Source: Comamonadaceae bacterium | GTDB taxonomy: Bacteria > Pseudomonadota > Gammaproteobacteria > Burkholderiales > Burkholderiaceae_C | Assembly (NCBI GenBank): GCA_004144865.1 | Contig: SEAY01000001.1 | Span: 60,770-124,769, forward strand | DNA: 64,000 nt | Direction of reading: 5' to 3' | Shown: piece after piece, positions 11,258 through 24,843 of the stretch | Position numbering within the stretch: position 1 is the first letter of the stretch | How the letters are laid out: every line of letters begins with the position of its first letter | Position numbers and translations under genes: made by a program | The notes under the pieces: generated by a model | Told to the model about the DNA's origin: nothing | What the model saw: only the letters and a program-made list of their open reading frames with translations | The model's database searches: none

Positions 11258-11603
11258 GAGGCTGGGCGGCGCGCTCTTCGCCCGCCACGACCCACTTGCG
11301 GTTCACCGCCGCGCCGTCGCGCAGCATCGTCAACGTGCCGTCGAGCTTGTCGCCGGCGATGCGGCAGGCCCAGCGCAGCTGCCCGTATTGCGGGCTGTCG
11401 GTCTGCACCTCGAACACGACCGCATCTCCGTCCTGGCGTGCCTGGTAGCGCCCGTCGCCATAGCCGTAGGGCTCGCAGGCGCTGGAGTGGAACTGCCCGT
11501 CCCGGAAGCTGATGCGCTCGGCATCGCCGGTGGTCTTGCCGGGCTCCAGCACCACGCCATCGAAGCGTCGCCCGTCGAGCGACAAGGTCTGCAGGGTCGT
11601 CAT
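11247..11603 (-). CDS. Hypothetical protein
   Basis: 118-aa [59 protein letters not shown]; convergent with glnD. Confidence 0.6.
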   Translation of the reverse strand: MTTLQTLSLDGRRFDGVVLEPGKTTGDAERISFRDGQFHSSACEPYGYGDGRYQARQDGDAVVFEVQTDSPQYGQLRWACRIAGDKLDGTLTMLRDGAAVNRKWVVAGEERAAQPPTR

Positions 11604-11793
11604 GGTCTCACCTCATGGATCAGGTTGAACGCCGTGGGCCGGGCCGAGCACCGTCGAAACGCCTGCGTTGCTCCGTCGAACCCGCTTGAAGGGTCCGTCG
11701 CGGGCTCGTAGACTGGCGTGGACACCCGGTCCAGCGCCCAGATCATTCGCCCGGAGCCGCCACCGACCAATACGCAGCCTTGCGTATGCCGTC

Positions 11794-12627
11794 ATGAACC
11801 TCACCCGCAAGGACCTCGCCACCGGCTTCGCGATCGTCGCGCAGCTGGAGGCTGCCGCCGTGGAGCCGCTGCGCTTCGCGCGCGAGACGGTACACGCCGT
11901 CTCGTCCTTCGTCGCCTCCGAGCTGACCACGTTGTCCGTGTGCGACCTGGTGACGGGGCACCGCCGCGTCGTCGGCCAGCCTTCGCCCGCCCTGTCCGCG
12001 GCCGACATCGAAAGCTTCGACCGGCATTTCTTCGAGCACCCGCTGGTGCGCCGCCATGGGATCGAGGGCGGCACGGCCACCTGGCGCATCTCCGATTCAC
12101 TGCCGCTCCAGCGCTTTCGCAGCACCGCGCTCTATGCCGACTACTACCGGCAAGTGGGCCTGGACCGCGCGGTCGCCGTGCCGTTGTGGATGGACGGCCG
12201 CACGCTGGTCAGCCTGGTCTTGAACCGGCGCGGGTCCGACTTCAGCGAACGGGACTGCGCGCGGCTGGAACTGCTGCGCCCGCACCTGGCGTTCCTCTAC
12301 GCACTGGCCTGCCGCCGCATGCGGGAACCCGAGGCGCAGGACATGCTGCGGCCGCAGCGCGCGGCTGCCATGCCCGCGGACCTGACGCCACGCGAGCGCG
12401 AGGTGGTGCGCTGGCTCGCGCATGGCAAGACCGACGCCGGGATCGCGGCGCTCCTCGGCACCAGTCCGCGCACCGTGCAAAAGCACCTGGAGCATGTATA
12501 CGTCAAGCTGGGCGTGGAGACGCGCACGGCTGCCGTCATGCGCGCGCTGGCGCTGCGTCCGCCTGACGGCACGCCGCTGCGGCACGTGGCCGAAGCCAGC
12601 TTCGCAGCCGGGGCCGCGTCCCGCTAG
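11794..12627 (+). CDS. LuxR-family transcriptional regulator
   Basis: C-terminal HTH LTPREREVVRWLAHGKTDAGIAALLGTSPRTVQKHLEHVYVKLGVETRTAAV. Confidence 0.88.
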   Translation: MNLTRKDLATGFAIVAQLEAAAVEPLRFARETVHAVSSFVASELTTLSVCDLVTGHRRVVGQPSPALSAADIESFDRHFFEHPLVRRHGIEGGTATWRISDSLPLQRFRSTALYADYYRQVGLDRAVAVPLWMDGRTLVSLVLNRRGSDFSERDCARLELLRPHLAFLYALACRRMREPEAQDMLRPQRAAAMPADLTPREREVVRWLAHGKTDAGIAALLGTSPRTVQKHLEHVYVKLGVETRTAAVMRALALRPPDGTPLRHVAEASFAAGAASR

Positions 12628-12762
12628 ACGCCCGCGTGGCTTGCAGCACGCTGTCGGTTTAGGCGATTCCCGTACAGGCGTTAGAACTTCGCGGCCCTGC
12701 TGTCGAGCTAGCATCGACGCACGGCCCGCGAGGGGCCGCTGTCGTTTGGAGGAAGGAACCGC

Positions 12763-13770
12763 ATGAACACCCGGATCGCCGCGCGCCGCAGCGTGCTGCT
12801 GCTCGCACTCGCCGCCGCCATGGCCCCTGCCCTGGCCCAGAAGAACCCCGCGGCCGCTGCCGCGCCCGCGCTGAACTGGCCGACCAAGCCGATCCGCCTG
12901 GTCGTCGGCTTCCCCGCCGGCTCGTCGCCCGACCTCGTGGCCCGCACCATCGCGGAGCCGCTCGCCAGGGAACTGGGCCAGCCCGTCATCGTGGAGAACA
13001 AGGTCGGCGCCGGCGGCAACATCGCCGCGGACTTCGTGACCAAGGCCACGGACGACCACACGATCGGCACGCTCATCAACGGCAACATGACGATCGCCAA
13101 GCTGCTGAACCCCCGGGTTCCGTACGACCCGATCAAGGACCTGCAGCCGATCAGCCTGATCGGCACCGCGCCCGTGCTGCTGGCCGCGCCGGCCACGACG
13201 CCGTTCAAGAACGCGCAGGAGTTCTTCCTGGCCGCGCGCAACGGCGGGGACAAGTGGAGCTACGGCTCGCCCGGCGTGGGCACCGTCGGCCACATCGGCA
13301 TGGAGCTGCTGAAGACGAAGACGAACATGGATCCGGTGCACGTGCCGTATCCAGGCAACCCGCAGGTGATCCAGGCCCTGATCACCAACCAGATCCAGCT
13401 GGCGCTGCTGCCCCCGGGGCTCGCGAACGCGCAGATCAAGGCCGGCAAGCTCAAGGCCGTGGGCGTGACCTCGCAGGCGCGCAGCCCGCTGGTGCCCGAG
13501 TACCCCAGCCTGCAGGAACAGGGCATCCTGGGCTTCCAGCTGGAAATCTGGACCGCTGCAGCCGCGCCCAAGTCCATGCCCAAGCCCATCGTCGAGCGCC
13601 TCTCGAAGGCGATCTCGGAGATCGCGCGTTCGCAGGACGTGCGCGGCAAGCTGTTCCAGCAGGGCTGGCAGACCGCCGGCACCAACGCCGAAGGCCTGGC
13701 GAACCGCATCAAGCACGACACCGCCATCCTGGGCGGCGTGATCATGATGCGCGGCATCAAGGCGGAGTGA
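12763..13770 (+). CDS. Bug-family (TTT) substrate-binding protein
   Basis: WPTKPIRLVVGFPAGSSPDLVARTIAEPLARELGQPVIVENKVGAGGNIAADFV; RBS-like GGAGGAAGG upstream. Confidence 0.9.
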   Translation: MNTRIAARRSVLLLALAAAMAPALAQKNPAAAAAPALNWPTKPIRLVVGFPAGSSPDLVARTIAEPLARELGQPVIVENKVGAGGNIAADFVTKATDDHTIGTLINGNMTIAKLLNPRVPYDPIKDLQPISLIGTAPVLLAAPATTPFKNAQEFFLAARNGGDKWSYGSPGVGTVGHIGMELLKTKTNMDPVHVPYPGNPQVIQALITNQIQLALLPPGLANAQIKAGKLKAVGVTSQARSPLVPEYPSLQEQGILGFQLEIWTAAAAPKSMPKPIVERLSKAISEIARSQDVRGKLFQQGWQTAGTNAEGLANRIKHDTAILGGVIMMRGIKAE

Positions 13771-13814
13771 GTTCGCCTGCAGGGGGTCGCAGCTTGCCCT
13801 AAGCTGCAGCCCTC

Positions 13815-15137
13815 GTGAAACCGAACCTCATCTACATCGTCTCGGACGACCTCGGCTACGCCGACCTGGGCTGCTACGGCGGGCGGCAGGCGGCTTTCGG
13901 CCCGGTGTCGCCGCACATCGACGCCCTCGCGGCAGGCGGACTGCGCCTGACCGAGGGCTACGCCAACTCCCCGGTCTGCTCCCCCACGCGCTTCGCGCTC
14001 ATGACCATGCGCTACCAGTACCGCGTGCGCGCGGGCCTGGAGGAGCCGATCAACAGCAGGAGCAAGGGCAGCCCGGTGCTCGGCCTGCCGCCTGAAGTGC
14101 CCACCCTGCCCTCGCTGCTGCGGGAAGCGGGCTATGCGACGGCGCTGGTCGGCAAGTGGCACCTGGGCTATCCCCCGTACTTCGGGCCGTTGCGCTCCGG
14201 CTACGACGAGTTCTTCGGCATCATGGCCGGCGGGGTGGACTATTTCACCCATTGCTCCTTCACCGGCGACCACGACCTGTACCTGGGCGACCAGGAGCAC
14301 CGCGAGGTCGGCTACCTGACCGACGTCCTGTCGCAGCGCGCCGTGGACTACGTCGAGCGCATGGCGGCCAGCGCGAAGGCGGGCCGGCCGTTCTTCCTCA
14401 GCCTGCACTACACCGCACCGCACTGGCCGTGGGAAACGCGCGAGGACGCCCACGTGGCCGCGGACGTGGCGCGGAACCTGTTCCACCTCCACGGCGGCAA
14501 CGTGCACAGCTACCGCCGCATGATCCACCACATGGACGAAGGCATAGGCGCACTGGTGGCGGCGCTGCGGCGCGAGGGCCTGCTGGAGAACACGCTGGTC
14601 GTCTTCACCAGCGACAACGGCGGCGAGCGCTTCTCGGACAACTGGCCGCTGGTGGGCGGCAAGATGGACCTCACCGAAGGCGGCATCCGCGTGCCGTGGA
14701 TCGCGCACTGGCCCGCCGGTATTCGCGCCGGCAGTGTGAGCCGCCAGCACTGCATGACCATGGACTGGTCGGCCACGCTGCTGGAGCTGGGCGGGGCGCA
14801 GCCGCACCCGGACTACCCGCTGGACGGCGTGTCGCTCGCCGCCGTCCTGCGCGATCCCGCCCACCGCTTCGAGCGCCCGTTGTACTGGCGCATGAACCAC
14901 CGCGACCAGCGCGCGCTGCGCATGGGCGACTGGAAGTACCTGAAGGTCGACGAGCACGAGTACCTGTTCGACCTGGCCGCCGACGAGCGCGAGCGCGCCA
15001 ACCTCGCGCCGCGCGAGCCGGACCGCTTCGCGGCCCTGCGCGACGCATGGCTCGCCTGGAACGAAACGGTGCCCGCCATCCCCGCCGATGCGACGGTCAG
15101 CCTGGGCTATTCCGCCAAGGACATGCCGCAGCGCTGA
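13815..15137 (+). CDS. Type I sulfatase (arylsulfatase family)
   Basis: YIVSDDLGYADLGCYGG; formylglycine motif C-S-P-T-R in NSPVCSPTRFALM; GKWHLG. Confidence 0.92.
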   Translation: MKPNLIYIVSDDLGYADLGCYGGRQAAFGPVSPHIDALAAGGLRLTEGYANSPVCSPTRFALMTMRYQYRVRAGLEEPINSRSKGSPVLGLPPEVPTLPSLLREAGYATALVGKWHLGYPPYFGPLRSGYDEFFGIMAGGVDYFTHCSFTGDHDLYLGDQEHREVGYLTDVLSQRAVDYVERMAASAKAGRPFFLSLHYTAPHWPWETREDAHVAADVARNLFHLHGGNVHSYRRMIHHMDEGIGALVAALRREGLLENTLVVFTSDNGGERFSDNWPLVGGKMDLTEGGIRVPWIAHWPAGIRAGSVSRQHCMTMDWSATLLELGGAQPHPDYPLDGVSLAAVLRDPAHRFERPLYWRMNHRDQRALRMGDWKYLKVDEHEYLFDLAADERERANLAPREPDRFAALRDAWLAWNETVPAIPADATVSLGYSAKDMPQR

Positions 15138-15143
15138 AGCTTC

Positions 15144-15683
15144 TCAGTCGTCGTCGCCCGCATCCAGTCCGGGGAAGAGCACCTCGGTGAATCCGAACTG
15201 CGTGAAGTCCCGCACGCGCATCGGATAGAGCTTCCCGAACAGGTGGTCCACCTCATGCTGCACCACCCGCGCGTGGAAGCCCTCGGCTTCGCGGTCGATT
15301 CGCTGTCCTTCCTCGTCGAAGCCGGTGTAGCGGATGCGGCGCCAGCGCGGCACCACGCCACGCAGCCCCGGCACCGACAGGCAACCTTCCCAGCCGTCTT
15401 CCTCCTCGGACCCCAGCGGCGTGATCACCGGGTTCAGCAGCACCGTGCGCGGCACGGCTGGCGCATCCGGATAGCGCGGATTGGGCACATCCGTGCCGAA
15501 GATCACCAGTTGCAGGTCCACGCCGATCTGCGGCGCGGCGAGGCCGGCGCCGTCGGCGGCCTGCATCGTGTCCTGCATGTCGGCAATCAGCTCGCGCAGC
15601 GCGGGCGTGCCGAATTCACGCACCGGCTGGGCGGTGCGCAGCAGCCGGGGATCGCCCATTTTCAGGATTTGTCGTACAGCCAT
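15144..15683 (-). CDS. def: Peptide deformylase
   Basis: [28 protein letters not shown] motifs. Confidence 0.96.
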   Translation of the reverse strand: MAVRQILKMGDPRLLRTAQPVREFGTPALRELIADMQDTMQAADGAGLAAPQIGVDLQLVIFGTDVPNPRYPDAPAVPRTVLLNPVITPLGSEEEDGWEGCLSVPGLRGVVPRWRRIRYTGFDEEGQRIDREAEGFHARVVQHEVDHLFGKLYPMRVRDFTQFGFTEVLFPGLDAGDDD

Positions 15684-15734
15684 GCGCGCAGGATAGCGCC
15701 CGCGGCGGGCCCAGGCCCGGTATCCTCTCGGGTG

Positions 15735-19254
<3,520 letters not shown>

Positions 19255-19261
19255 CCGGCTC

Positions 19262-22200
19262 TCAGGCCTCCGCCATCGTCACCGCCGATTCCATGTCGAC
19301 CGCCACGATGCGCGAGACGCCCTGCTCCTGCATGGTCACGCCGATCAGCTGCTCCGCCATTTCCATGGCGATCTTGTTGTGGCTGATGAAGAGGAACTGC
19401 GTTTCCTTGCTCATGGCGCTCACCAGCTTGGCATAGCGTTCGGTGTTGGCGTCGTCCAGCGGCGCGTCCACCTCGTCCAGCAGGCAGAAGGGCGCGGGGT
19501 TGAGCTGGAAGATCGCGAACACCAGCGCGATGGCGGTCAGCGCCTTCTCGCCGCCGGACAGCAGGTGGATCGTCTGGTTCTTCTTGCCGGGCGGCTGCGC
19601 CATCACCTGCACGCCCGAATCGAGGATTTCCTCGCCGGTCATCACCAGCCTCGCATTGCCGCCGCCGAACAGCTCCGGGAACATGCGGCCGAAGTGCTCG
19701 TTGACGGTCTGGAAGGTGCTGCCCAGCAGGTCGCGCGTTTCCGCGTCGATCTTCTTGATGGCGTCCTCCAGCGTCGTCATGGCCTCGGTGAGGTCCTTGG
19801 TCTGCGCGTCGAGGAACTGCTTGCGCTCGCGCGCCGTGCTTAGTTCTTCCAGCGCGGCCAGGTTGACGGCGCCCAGCGCCGCGACTTCGCGGTGCAGGCG
19901 GTCGATCTCGGAGCTCAGGCCGGTGAGGCGCACGCTGCCTTCCTCGATCGACTTGCCCACCGCTTCCAGGTCGGCCTGCGCTTCGGTGAGCAGCTGCGTG
20001 TATTGCTCCAGGCCCAGGCGGGCGGCCTGCTCCTTCAGCTGCAGGTCGGTGATGCGCTGGCGCAGCGGATCGAGCTCGCGCTCGAGCTGCAGGCGGCGTT
20101 CGTCGCTCGCGCGCAGCTTGGCCGTGAGGTCGTCGTACTCGCTGCGCTTGGCGCCCAGCGCCTGCTCGCGTTCGGACTTCAGCTGCAGGGCGGATTGCAG
20201 CCCCGCCTGCGCGGCGGCGTCGGTCAGGCGGGCCAGCTCCGCGCGGGCGCGCTCTTCTTCCGCCGCGATGGAGGTGGCCTGCTGCGTGGCCGTCTCGATG
20301 GCGCGCTGCAGCTCGCCGCGGCGCGCTTCCAGCGCGCGCTGCGCGAACTGCGATTCCTGCGCCTGGCGTTCCAGGCTGCGGTGCTGCTCGCGCGCCTCGG
20401 CCACCTTGCGCTCGGCCTCGATCACGCGCTCGTCCAGCTGTGCATGCCGCTCCTGGCTGTCGGCCAGCTGCATGTCCAGTTCCTCGAAACGGCCCTCGGC
20501 GGACACGCGCCGCTCCTGCAATTCCTCGAGCAGCGCGTCGACTTCGGCGAGGTCGCCGCTGATCTGCTCGCTGCGCGCGCGGGTCTGCTCGGCCAGCTGC
20601 GTCAGGCGCAGCGTCTCGACCTGCAGTTCGTGGGCACGGCTTTGCGTCTCGGCGGCTTCACGGCGCGCGGTGGTCAGGCGCTGCGCGGCATCGGAGTACG
20701 CCGCTTCGGCGCGGACCAGCGCCGATCGCGCCTCCTCGTTGATCAGCCCCTGCGCGCGCAGCTGCTTCTCGAGGTTCTCGATCTCCTGCTGGCGCGCCAG
20801 CAGTCCGGCCTGCTCGGAATCCTGCGCGTAGAAGCTGACGCTGTGCGCGGTGACCGCATGGCCGGACTTCACGTAGATGGATTCGCCGGGCTGGAGCTTG
20901 TCGCGGCTGGCCAGCGCGTCTTCGAGCGTCGCCGCCGTGTAGCAGCCATGCAGCCAGTCGGCCAGCAGCCCCTTCTGGCCGGCGTCGTTGAGGCGCAGCA
21001 GGTCCGACAGGCGCGGCAGCGCGGCGGGTGCTTCGGGCGCCCCCGCCGCGGGCGCGTGATAGAAGGCCAGCTTCGCCGGCGGCGCGTCGCTGGCGAAGGC
21101 GCGCACCATCTCCAGGCGCGACACCTCCAGCGAGTTCAGCCGTTCGCGCAGCGCCGCTTCCAGCGCGCTTTCCCAGCCCTGCTCGACGTGGATGCGGCTC
21201 CACAGGCCCTGCAGGCCGCCCAGGCCGTGCTTGGCCAGCCACGGTTGCAGCTTGCCGTCGGTGCGCACCTTCTCCTGCAGCGCCTTCAGCGCCTCCATGC
21301 GCGCCGACAGGTCGGCCTGGCGCGCACCCTGGGTGTTCACGTCCTGCTGCTTCGCACGCCGGTCTTCGTCGAGCTGCGGCACCTGCTCCTGCAGTTCGTG
21401 CAATCGCGCGTCGGCGGTCTCCGCCGCTTCCTGGGCGGTGGTGAGCTGCCCCTGCAGGTTGACCAGCCGCTGTTCATCGGGCGCGTCCAGCGCATTGCGG
21501 TCGGCCACCAGGCGTTCGCGCCGCTGGTTCAGCTGGCGCGACTGCTCTTCGATGTTGCGCTGGTCGGCGGCCAGCACCTGGATCTGCTGCTGCACCTGCG
21601 CGACGGCGCCACGCTGTTCGGACGAGCGCGCCTGCGCCTGGCGCAGGGCCTCCTCCAGGTCGGGCAGCTGCAGGCCCTGCTCTTCCACCTGGGCGGCGAG
21701 CAGCGTGGCCTTCTCCTCGGCCTCCATCGTCTGGGCGGCCAGGTTCTCGGTCTCGGCCTCGGCCTCTTCCTTGCGCGTGCCCCACTGCGCGGTCTGTTCC
21801 TTCAGCTGCACGAGCCGCTGTTCGACCCGCTGGCGGCCTTCCACCACGAAGCGGATCTCGGCCTCCAGCCGGCCCACTTCGGCGCTGGCTTCATAGAGCT
21901 GGCCCTGCGCCTGGTTCACCTGGTCGCCGGCGGCGTAGTGGGCCTGCCGGATGGTTTCCAGCTCGCTCTCGATGCGGCGCAGGTCGGCGACGCGCCCTTC
22001 CAGGTCGTTCACCGCCTTGTCGGCGTCGGCCTTGATGCGCCCCTGGTCGCCCTCGGCTTCCGCGCGCTTGAGGAACCATAGCTGGTGCTGCTTGAGGTTG
22101 ACGTCGGCCTGCAGCTGGTTGTACTTCGCCGCGACCTCGGCCTGCTTCTCCAACTTCTCCAGGTTGGCGTTGAGCTCGCGCAGGATGTCCTCGACACGGG

Positions 22201-22774
22201 TGAGGTTCTCGCGCGTGTCGTGCAACCGGTGCTCGGTCTCGCGGCGGCGCTCCTTGTACTTGGAGACGCCCGCGGCCTCCTCGAGGAACAGGCGCAGCTC
22301 CTCGGGCTTGGATTCGATGATGCGGCTGATCGTGCCCTGGCCGATGATGGCGTAGGCGCGCGGGCCCAGGCCCGTGCCCAGGAACACGTCCTGCACGTCG
22401 CGCCGGCGCACCGGCTGGTTGTTGATGTAGTAGCTGGAGGTGCCGTCGCGCGTGAGCACGCGCTTGACCGCGATCTCGGCGAACTGGCTCCACTGGCCGC
22501 CGGCGCGGTGGTCGGCGTTGTCGAACACCAGTTCGACGGACGAGCGCGAGGCGGGCTTGCGCGTGTTCGTGCCGTTGAAGATCACGTCCTGCATGGACTC
22601 GCCGCGCAGCTCGCTGGCCTTGGACTCGCCCAGCACCCAGCGCACCGCGTCCATGATGTTGGACTTGCCGCAGCCGTTGGGCCCCACCACCCCCACCAGC
22701 TGCCCGGGCAGCATGAAGTTGGTGGGCTCGGCAAAGGACTTGAACCCGGAAAGCTTGATCGATGTGAGACGCAC
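19262..22774 (-). CDS. smc: Chromosome segregation protein SMC
   Basis: KLSGFKSFAEPTNFMLPGQLVGVVGPNGCGKSNIMDAVRWVLGE; long coiled coil; LSGGEKALTAIALVFAIF. Confidence 0.97.
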   Translation of the reverse strand: MRLTSIKLSGFKSFAEPTNFMLPGQLVGVVGPNGCGKSNIMDAVRWVLGESKASELRGESMQDVIFNGTNTRKPASRSSVELVFDNADHRAGGQWSQFAEIAVKRVLTRDGTSSYYINNQPVRRRDVQDVFLGTGLGPRAYAIIGQGTISRIIESKPEELRLFLEEAAGVSKYKERRRETEHRLHDTRENLTRVEDILRELNANLEKLEKQAEVAAKYNQLQADVNLKQHQLWFLKRAEAEGDQGRIKADADKAVNDLEGRVADLRRIESELETIRQAHYAAGDQVNQAQGQLYEASAEVGRLEAEIRFVVEGRQRVEQRLVQLKEQTAQWGTRKEEAEAETENLAAQTMEAEEKATLLAAQVEEQGLQLPDLEEALRQAQARSSEQRGAVAQVQQQIQVLAADQRNIEEQSRQLNQRRERLVADRNALDAPDEQRLVNLQGQLTTAQEAAETADARLHELQEQVPQLDEDRRAKQQDVNTQGARQADLSARMEALKALQEKVRTDGKLQPWLAKHGLGGLQGLWSRIHVEQGWESALEAALRERLNSLEVSRLEMVRAFASDAPPAKLAFYHAPAAGAPEAPAALPRLSDLLRLNDAGQKGLLADWLHGCYTAATLEDALASRDKLQPGESIYVKSGHAVTAHSVSFYAQDSEQAGLLARQQEIENLEKQLRAQGLINEEARSALVRAEAAYSDAAQRLTTARREAAETQSRAHELQVETLRLTQLAEQTRARSEQISGDLAEVDALLEELQERRVSAEGRFEELDMQLADSQERHAQLDERVIEAERKVAEAREQHRSLERQAQESQFAQRALEARRGELQRAIETATQQATSIAAEEERARAELARLTDAAAQAGLQSALQLKSEREQALGAKRSEYDDLTAKLRASDERRLQLERELDPLRQRITDLQLKEQAARLGLEQYTQLLTEAQADLEAVGKSIEEGSVRLTGLSSEIDRLHREVAALGAVNLAALEELSTARERKQFLDAQTKDLTEAMTTLEDAIKKIDAETRDLLGSTFQTVNEHFGRMFPELFGGGNARLVMTGEEILDSGVQVMAQPPGKKNQTIHLLSGGEKALTAIALVFAIFQLNPAPFCLLDEVDAPLDDANTERYAKLVSAMSKETQFLFISHNKIAMEMAEQLIGVTMQEQGVSRIVAVDMESAVTMAEA

Positions 22775-22980
22775 GGCCCCTCGCCCTGACTCTTGGTTCG
22801 AATAAGGAACGCCGGCCCTCTGAAGCCGGCGTCGTTGCGGAAATGATAACCGGTGGGCTGCCGGGGAGACTCGTAGCGCGGCCGTGGTTTCCCCTGCTCA
22901 CCCGCGCGAACCGTTCGTGACGTATGTCACGCGGCCCGGGCACGGCCCCCGCAACGGCCGGCTTCTGGCAAAAAGCAGCC

Positions 22981-23868
22981 ATGTCGGGACAGGTCCTCAT
23001 CGGCGTATCCGGCTGGCGCTACACCCCCTGGCGCGGCCATTTCTATCCCCGGGGGCTGGCGCAGTCGCGCGAGCTGCAGCACGCCTCGCGCGCCTTCCCC
23101 TCGCTGGAGCTCAATGGCTCCTTCTACTCGCTGCAGCATCCCGCCAGCTACGCGACGTGGGCGCGCGACACGCCGCCCGGCTTCGTGTTCGCCGTCAAGG
23201 GCAGCCGCTACATCACGCACATGCTGAAGCTGCGCAACATCGATGCGGCGCTGGCCAACTTCTTCGCCTCGGGCCTGTTCGCGCTGGGCGACAAGCTCGG
23301 GCCCATCCTGTGGCAGTTCCCACCGATGCTGCGCTTCCACCCCGAAGTGTTCGAAGCCTTCTTCGAAAAGCTGCCGGGCACCACGCACGAAGCCGCGAGC
23401 ATCGCGCGCGGGCACGACGAGCGGCTGGAAGGCCGCGCCCTGCTGGAACCCGGGCGCAACCGGCGGCTACGCCACGCGGTAGAAGTGCGGCACGACAGCT
23501 TCGTCACGCCGGATTTCATCCGGCTGCTGCGCAAGTACCGCATCGCCTGGGTGGTGGCCGACACGCCGAAGCCGTGGCCGCTGTACGAGGACGTCACGGC
23601 CGATTTCGTCTACATGCGCCTGCACGGCTCCACCGAGCTGTACAACAGCCGCTATACGACGCACGAACTGGAGCGCTGGGCACGGTTCATCTCCGCGTGG
23701 CGCGACGGCGGTGAGCCGCAGGACGCCCGCCTGATCTGCCCCACCCGGGCGCGGGCGCGCGGCGGCCGCGACGTGTACTGCTATTTCGACAACACCGACA
23801 AGCGCCATGCGCCGGAGAACGCGCGGGAGCTCATGAACCTGCTGGGCGTGCACTGGCCGGCCCGGTAG
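22981..23868 (+). CDS. DUF72 (YecE-like) protein
   Basis: IGVSGWRYTPWRGHFYPRG; ELNGSFYSLQ; FDNTDKRHAPENARELMNLL. Confidence 0.88.
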   Translation: MSGQVLIGVSGWRYTPWRGHFYPRGLAQSRELQHASRAFPSLELNGSFYSLQHPASYATWARDTPPGFVFAVKGSRYITHMLKLRNIDAALANFFASGLFALGDKLGPILWQFPPMLRFHPEVFEAFFEKLPGTTHEAASIARGHDERLEGRALLEPGRNRRLRHAVEVRHDSFVTPDFIRLLRKYRIAWVVADTPKPWPLYEDVTADFVYMRLHGSTELYNSRYTTHELERWARFISAWRDGGEPQDARLICPTRARARGGRDVYCYFDNTDKRHAPENARELMNLLGVHWPAR

Positions 23869-24037
23869 CCGACCTCCGGGCTGCATGCGGGCACCGCTCA
23901 TCCGCCTTGGTCCGCATCGGTAACCGAATGTTCTTCGTTGTGTGCACTATTTGCCCACCAGGGCCACACAGGACTCGTCTGTACTACTACATTCTCGTCC
24001 TTCATTAAGCATTCTGCTTATCCGGAAGGAAAGTTTC

Positions 24038-24811
24038 TTGAATCCGACGCCCTTGCCTGCCTCCTTCGACATCCCCTATGTCGTGCTCTCCCTCCTCATC
24101 TCCACGGTCGGCGCCTTCGTCGCCCTCACCGCCGCGGCCGGCATCGCCGGACGGAACCGGCCCCTCAATCGCGTGAACCTCTTCGCGGCCGGCGTCGCCC
24201 TCGGCGGCATCGGCATCTGGGCGATGCACTTCATCGGCATGCTGGCCATGCAGGTCGACATGGGCGTGGGCTATGCCGTGACCGAAACCCTCGTGTCGCT
24301 CGCCTTCGCGGTCGTCGGCAGCACGCTCGCCCTGTCGTGGGTGGCCCGCCACCCGGGCAGCACGCGCCACCTGCTGCAAGGTGGGCTGGTGCTGGGCCTC
24401 GCCGTGTGCGTGATGCACTACCTGGGCATGTACGGCATGCGGTTCGGCGGCTACTTCCAGTGGTCCGGCACGCTCGTGGGCGTGTCCGTGCTGATCGCGC
24501 TCGTGGCGGCGACGGCGGCGCTCTTCCTGGCCTTCTCCGCGCGCGGCCTCGCAGCACGCGCGCTGGCGGCGGTGGTGATGGGCGTCGCCGTCTGCGCGAT
24601 GCACTACACCGGCATGGCGGCCGCCACCTTCATCTGCACGTCCGCCACGCCCGGCCTCATCCCTCCCGGCTTCGGTGTCGTCGCCGCGCGCGACCTGCCG
24701 GTGCTCGTGTCGGTGCTCGCGCTCGGGATGGCCTTCGTCATCTCGGTGGACCAGGTGTTCCAGCGGCTGGGCGCGGCGCCTTCCGGGCAGCCGGTGCGCC
24801 GGCGCGCCTGA
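24038..24811 (+). CDS. Stand-alone MHYT-domain integral membrane sensor
   Basis: MHYT-type motifs AMHFIGMLAM, VMHYLGMYGM, AMHYTGMAAA; TTG start with GGAAGGA upstream. Confidence 0.85.
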   Translation: MNPTPLPASFDIPYVVLSLLISTVGAFVALTAAAGIAGRNRPLNRVNLFAAGVALGGIGIWAMHFIGMLAMQVDMGVGYAVTETLVSLAFAVVGSTLALSWVARHPGSTRHLLQGGLVLGLAVCVMHYLGMYGMRFGGYFQWSGTLVGVSVLIALVAATAALFLAFSARGLAARALAAVVMGVAVCAMHYTGMAAATFICTSATPGLIPPGFGVVAARDLPVLVSVLALGMAFVISVDQVFQRLGAAPSGQPVRRRA

Positions 24812-24843
24812 GGCGCCCCGCTGGCAGGCGGGATAATCCGGGG

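Noticed and set aside
13777-13800. GGGGTCGCAGCTTGCC before the sulfatase as a sigma-54 promoter
   Set aside because: Has roughly GG-N10-GC spacing but lacks the GGCAC and TTGCW core matches; likely chance in high-GC DNA.
22809-22832. ACGCCGGC-cctctgaa-GCCGGCGT hairpin upstream of smc
   Set aside because: 8-bp hairpin but no T-run and wrong position for a terminator; function cannot be supported from sequence alone.
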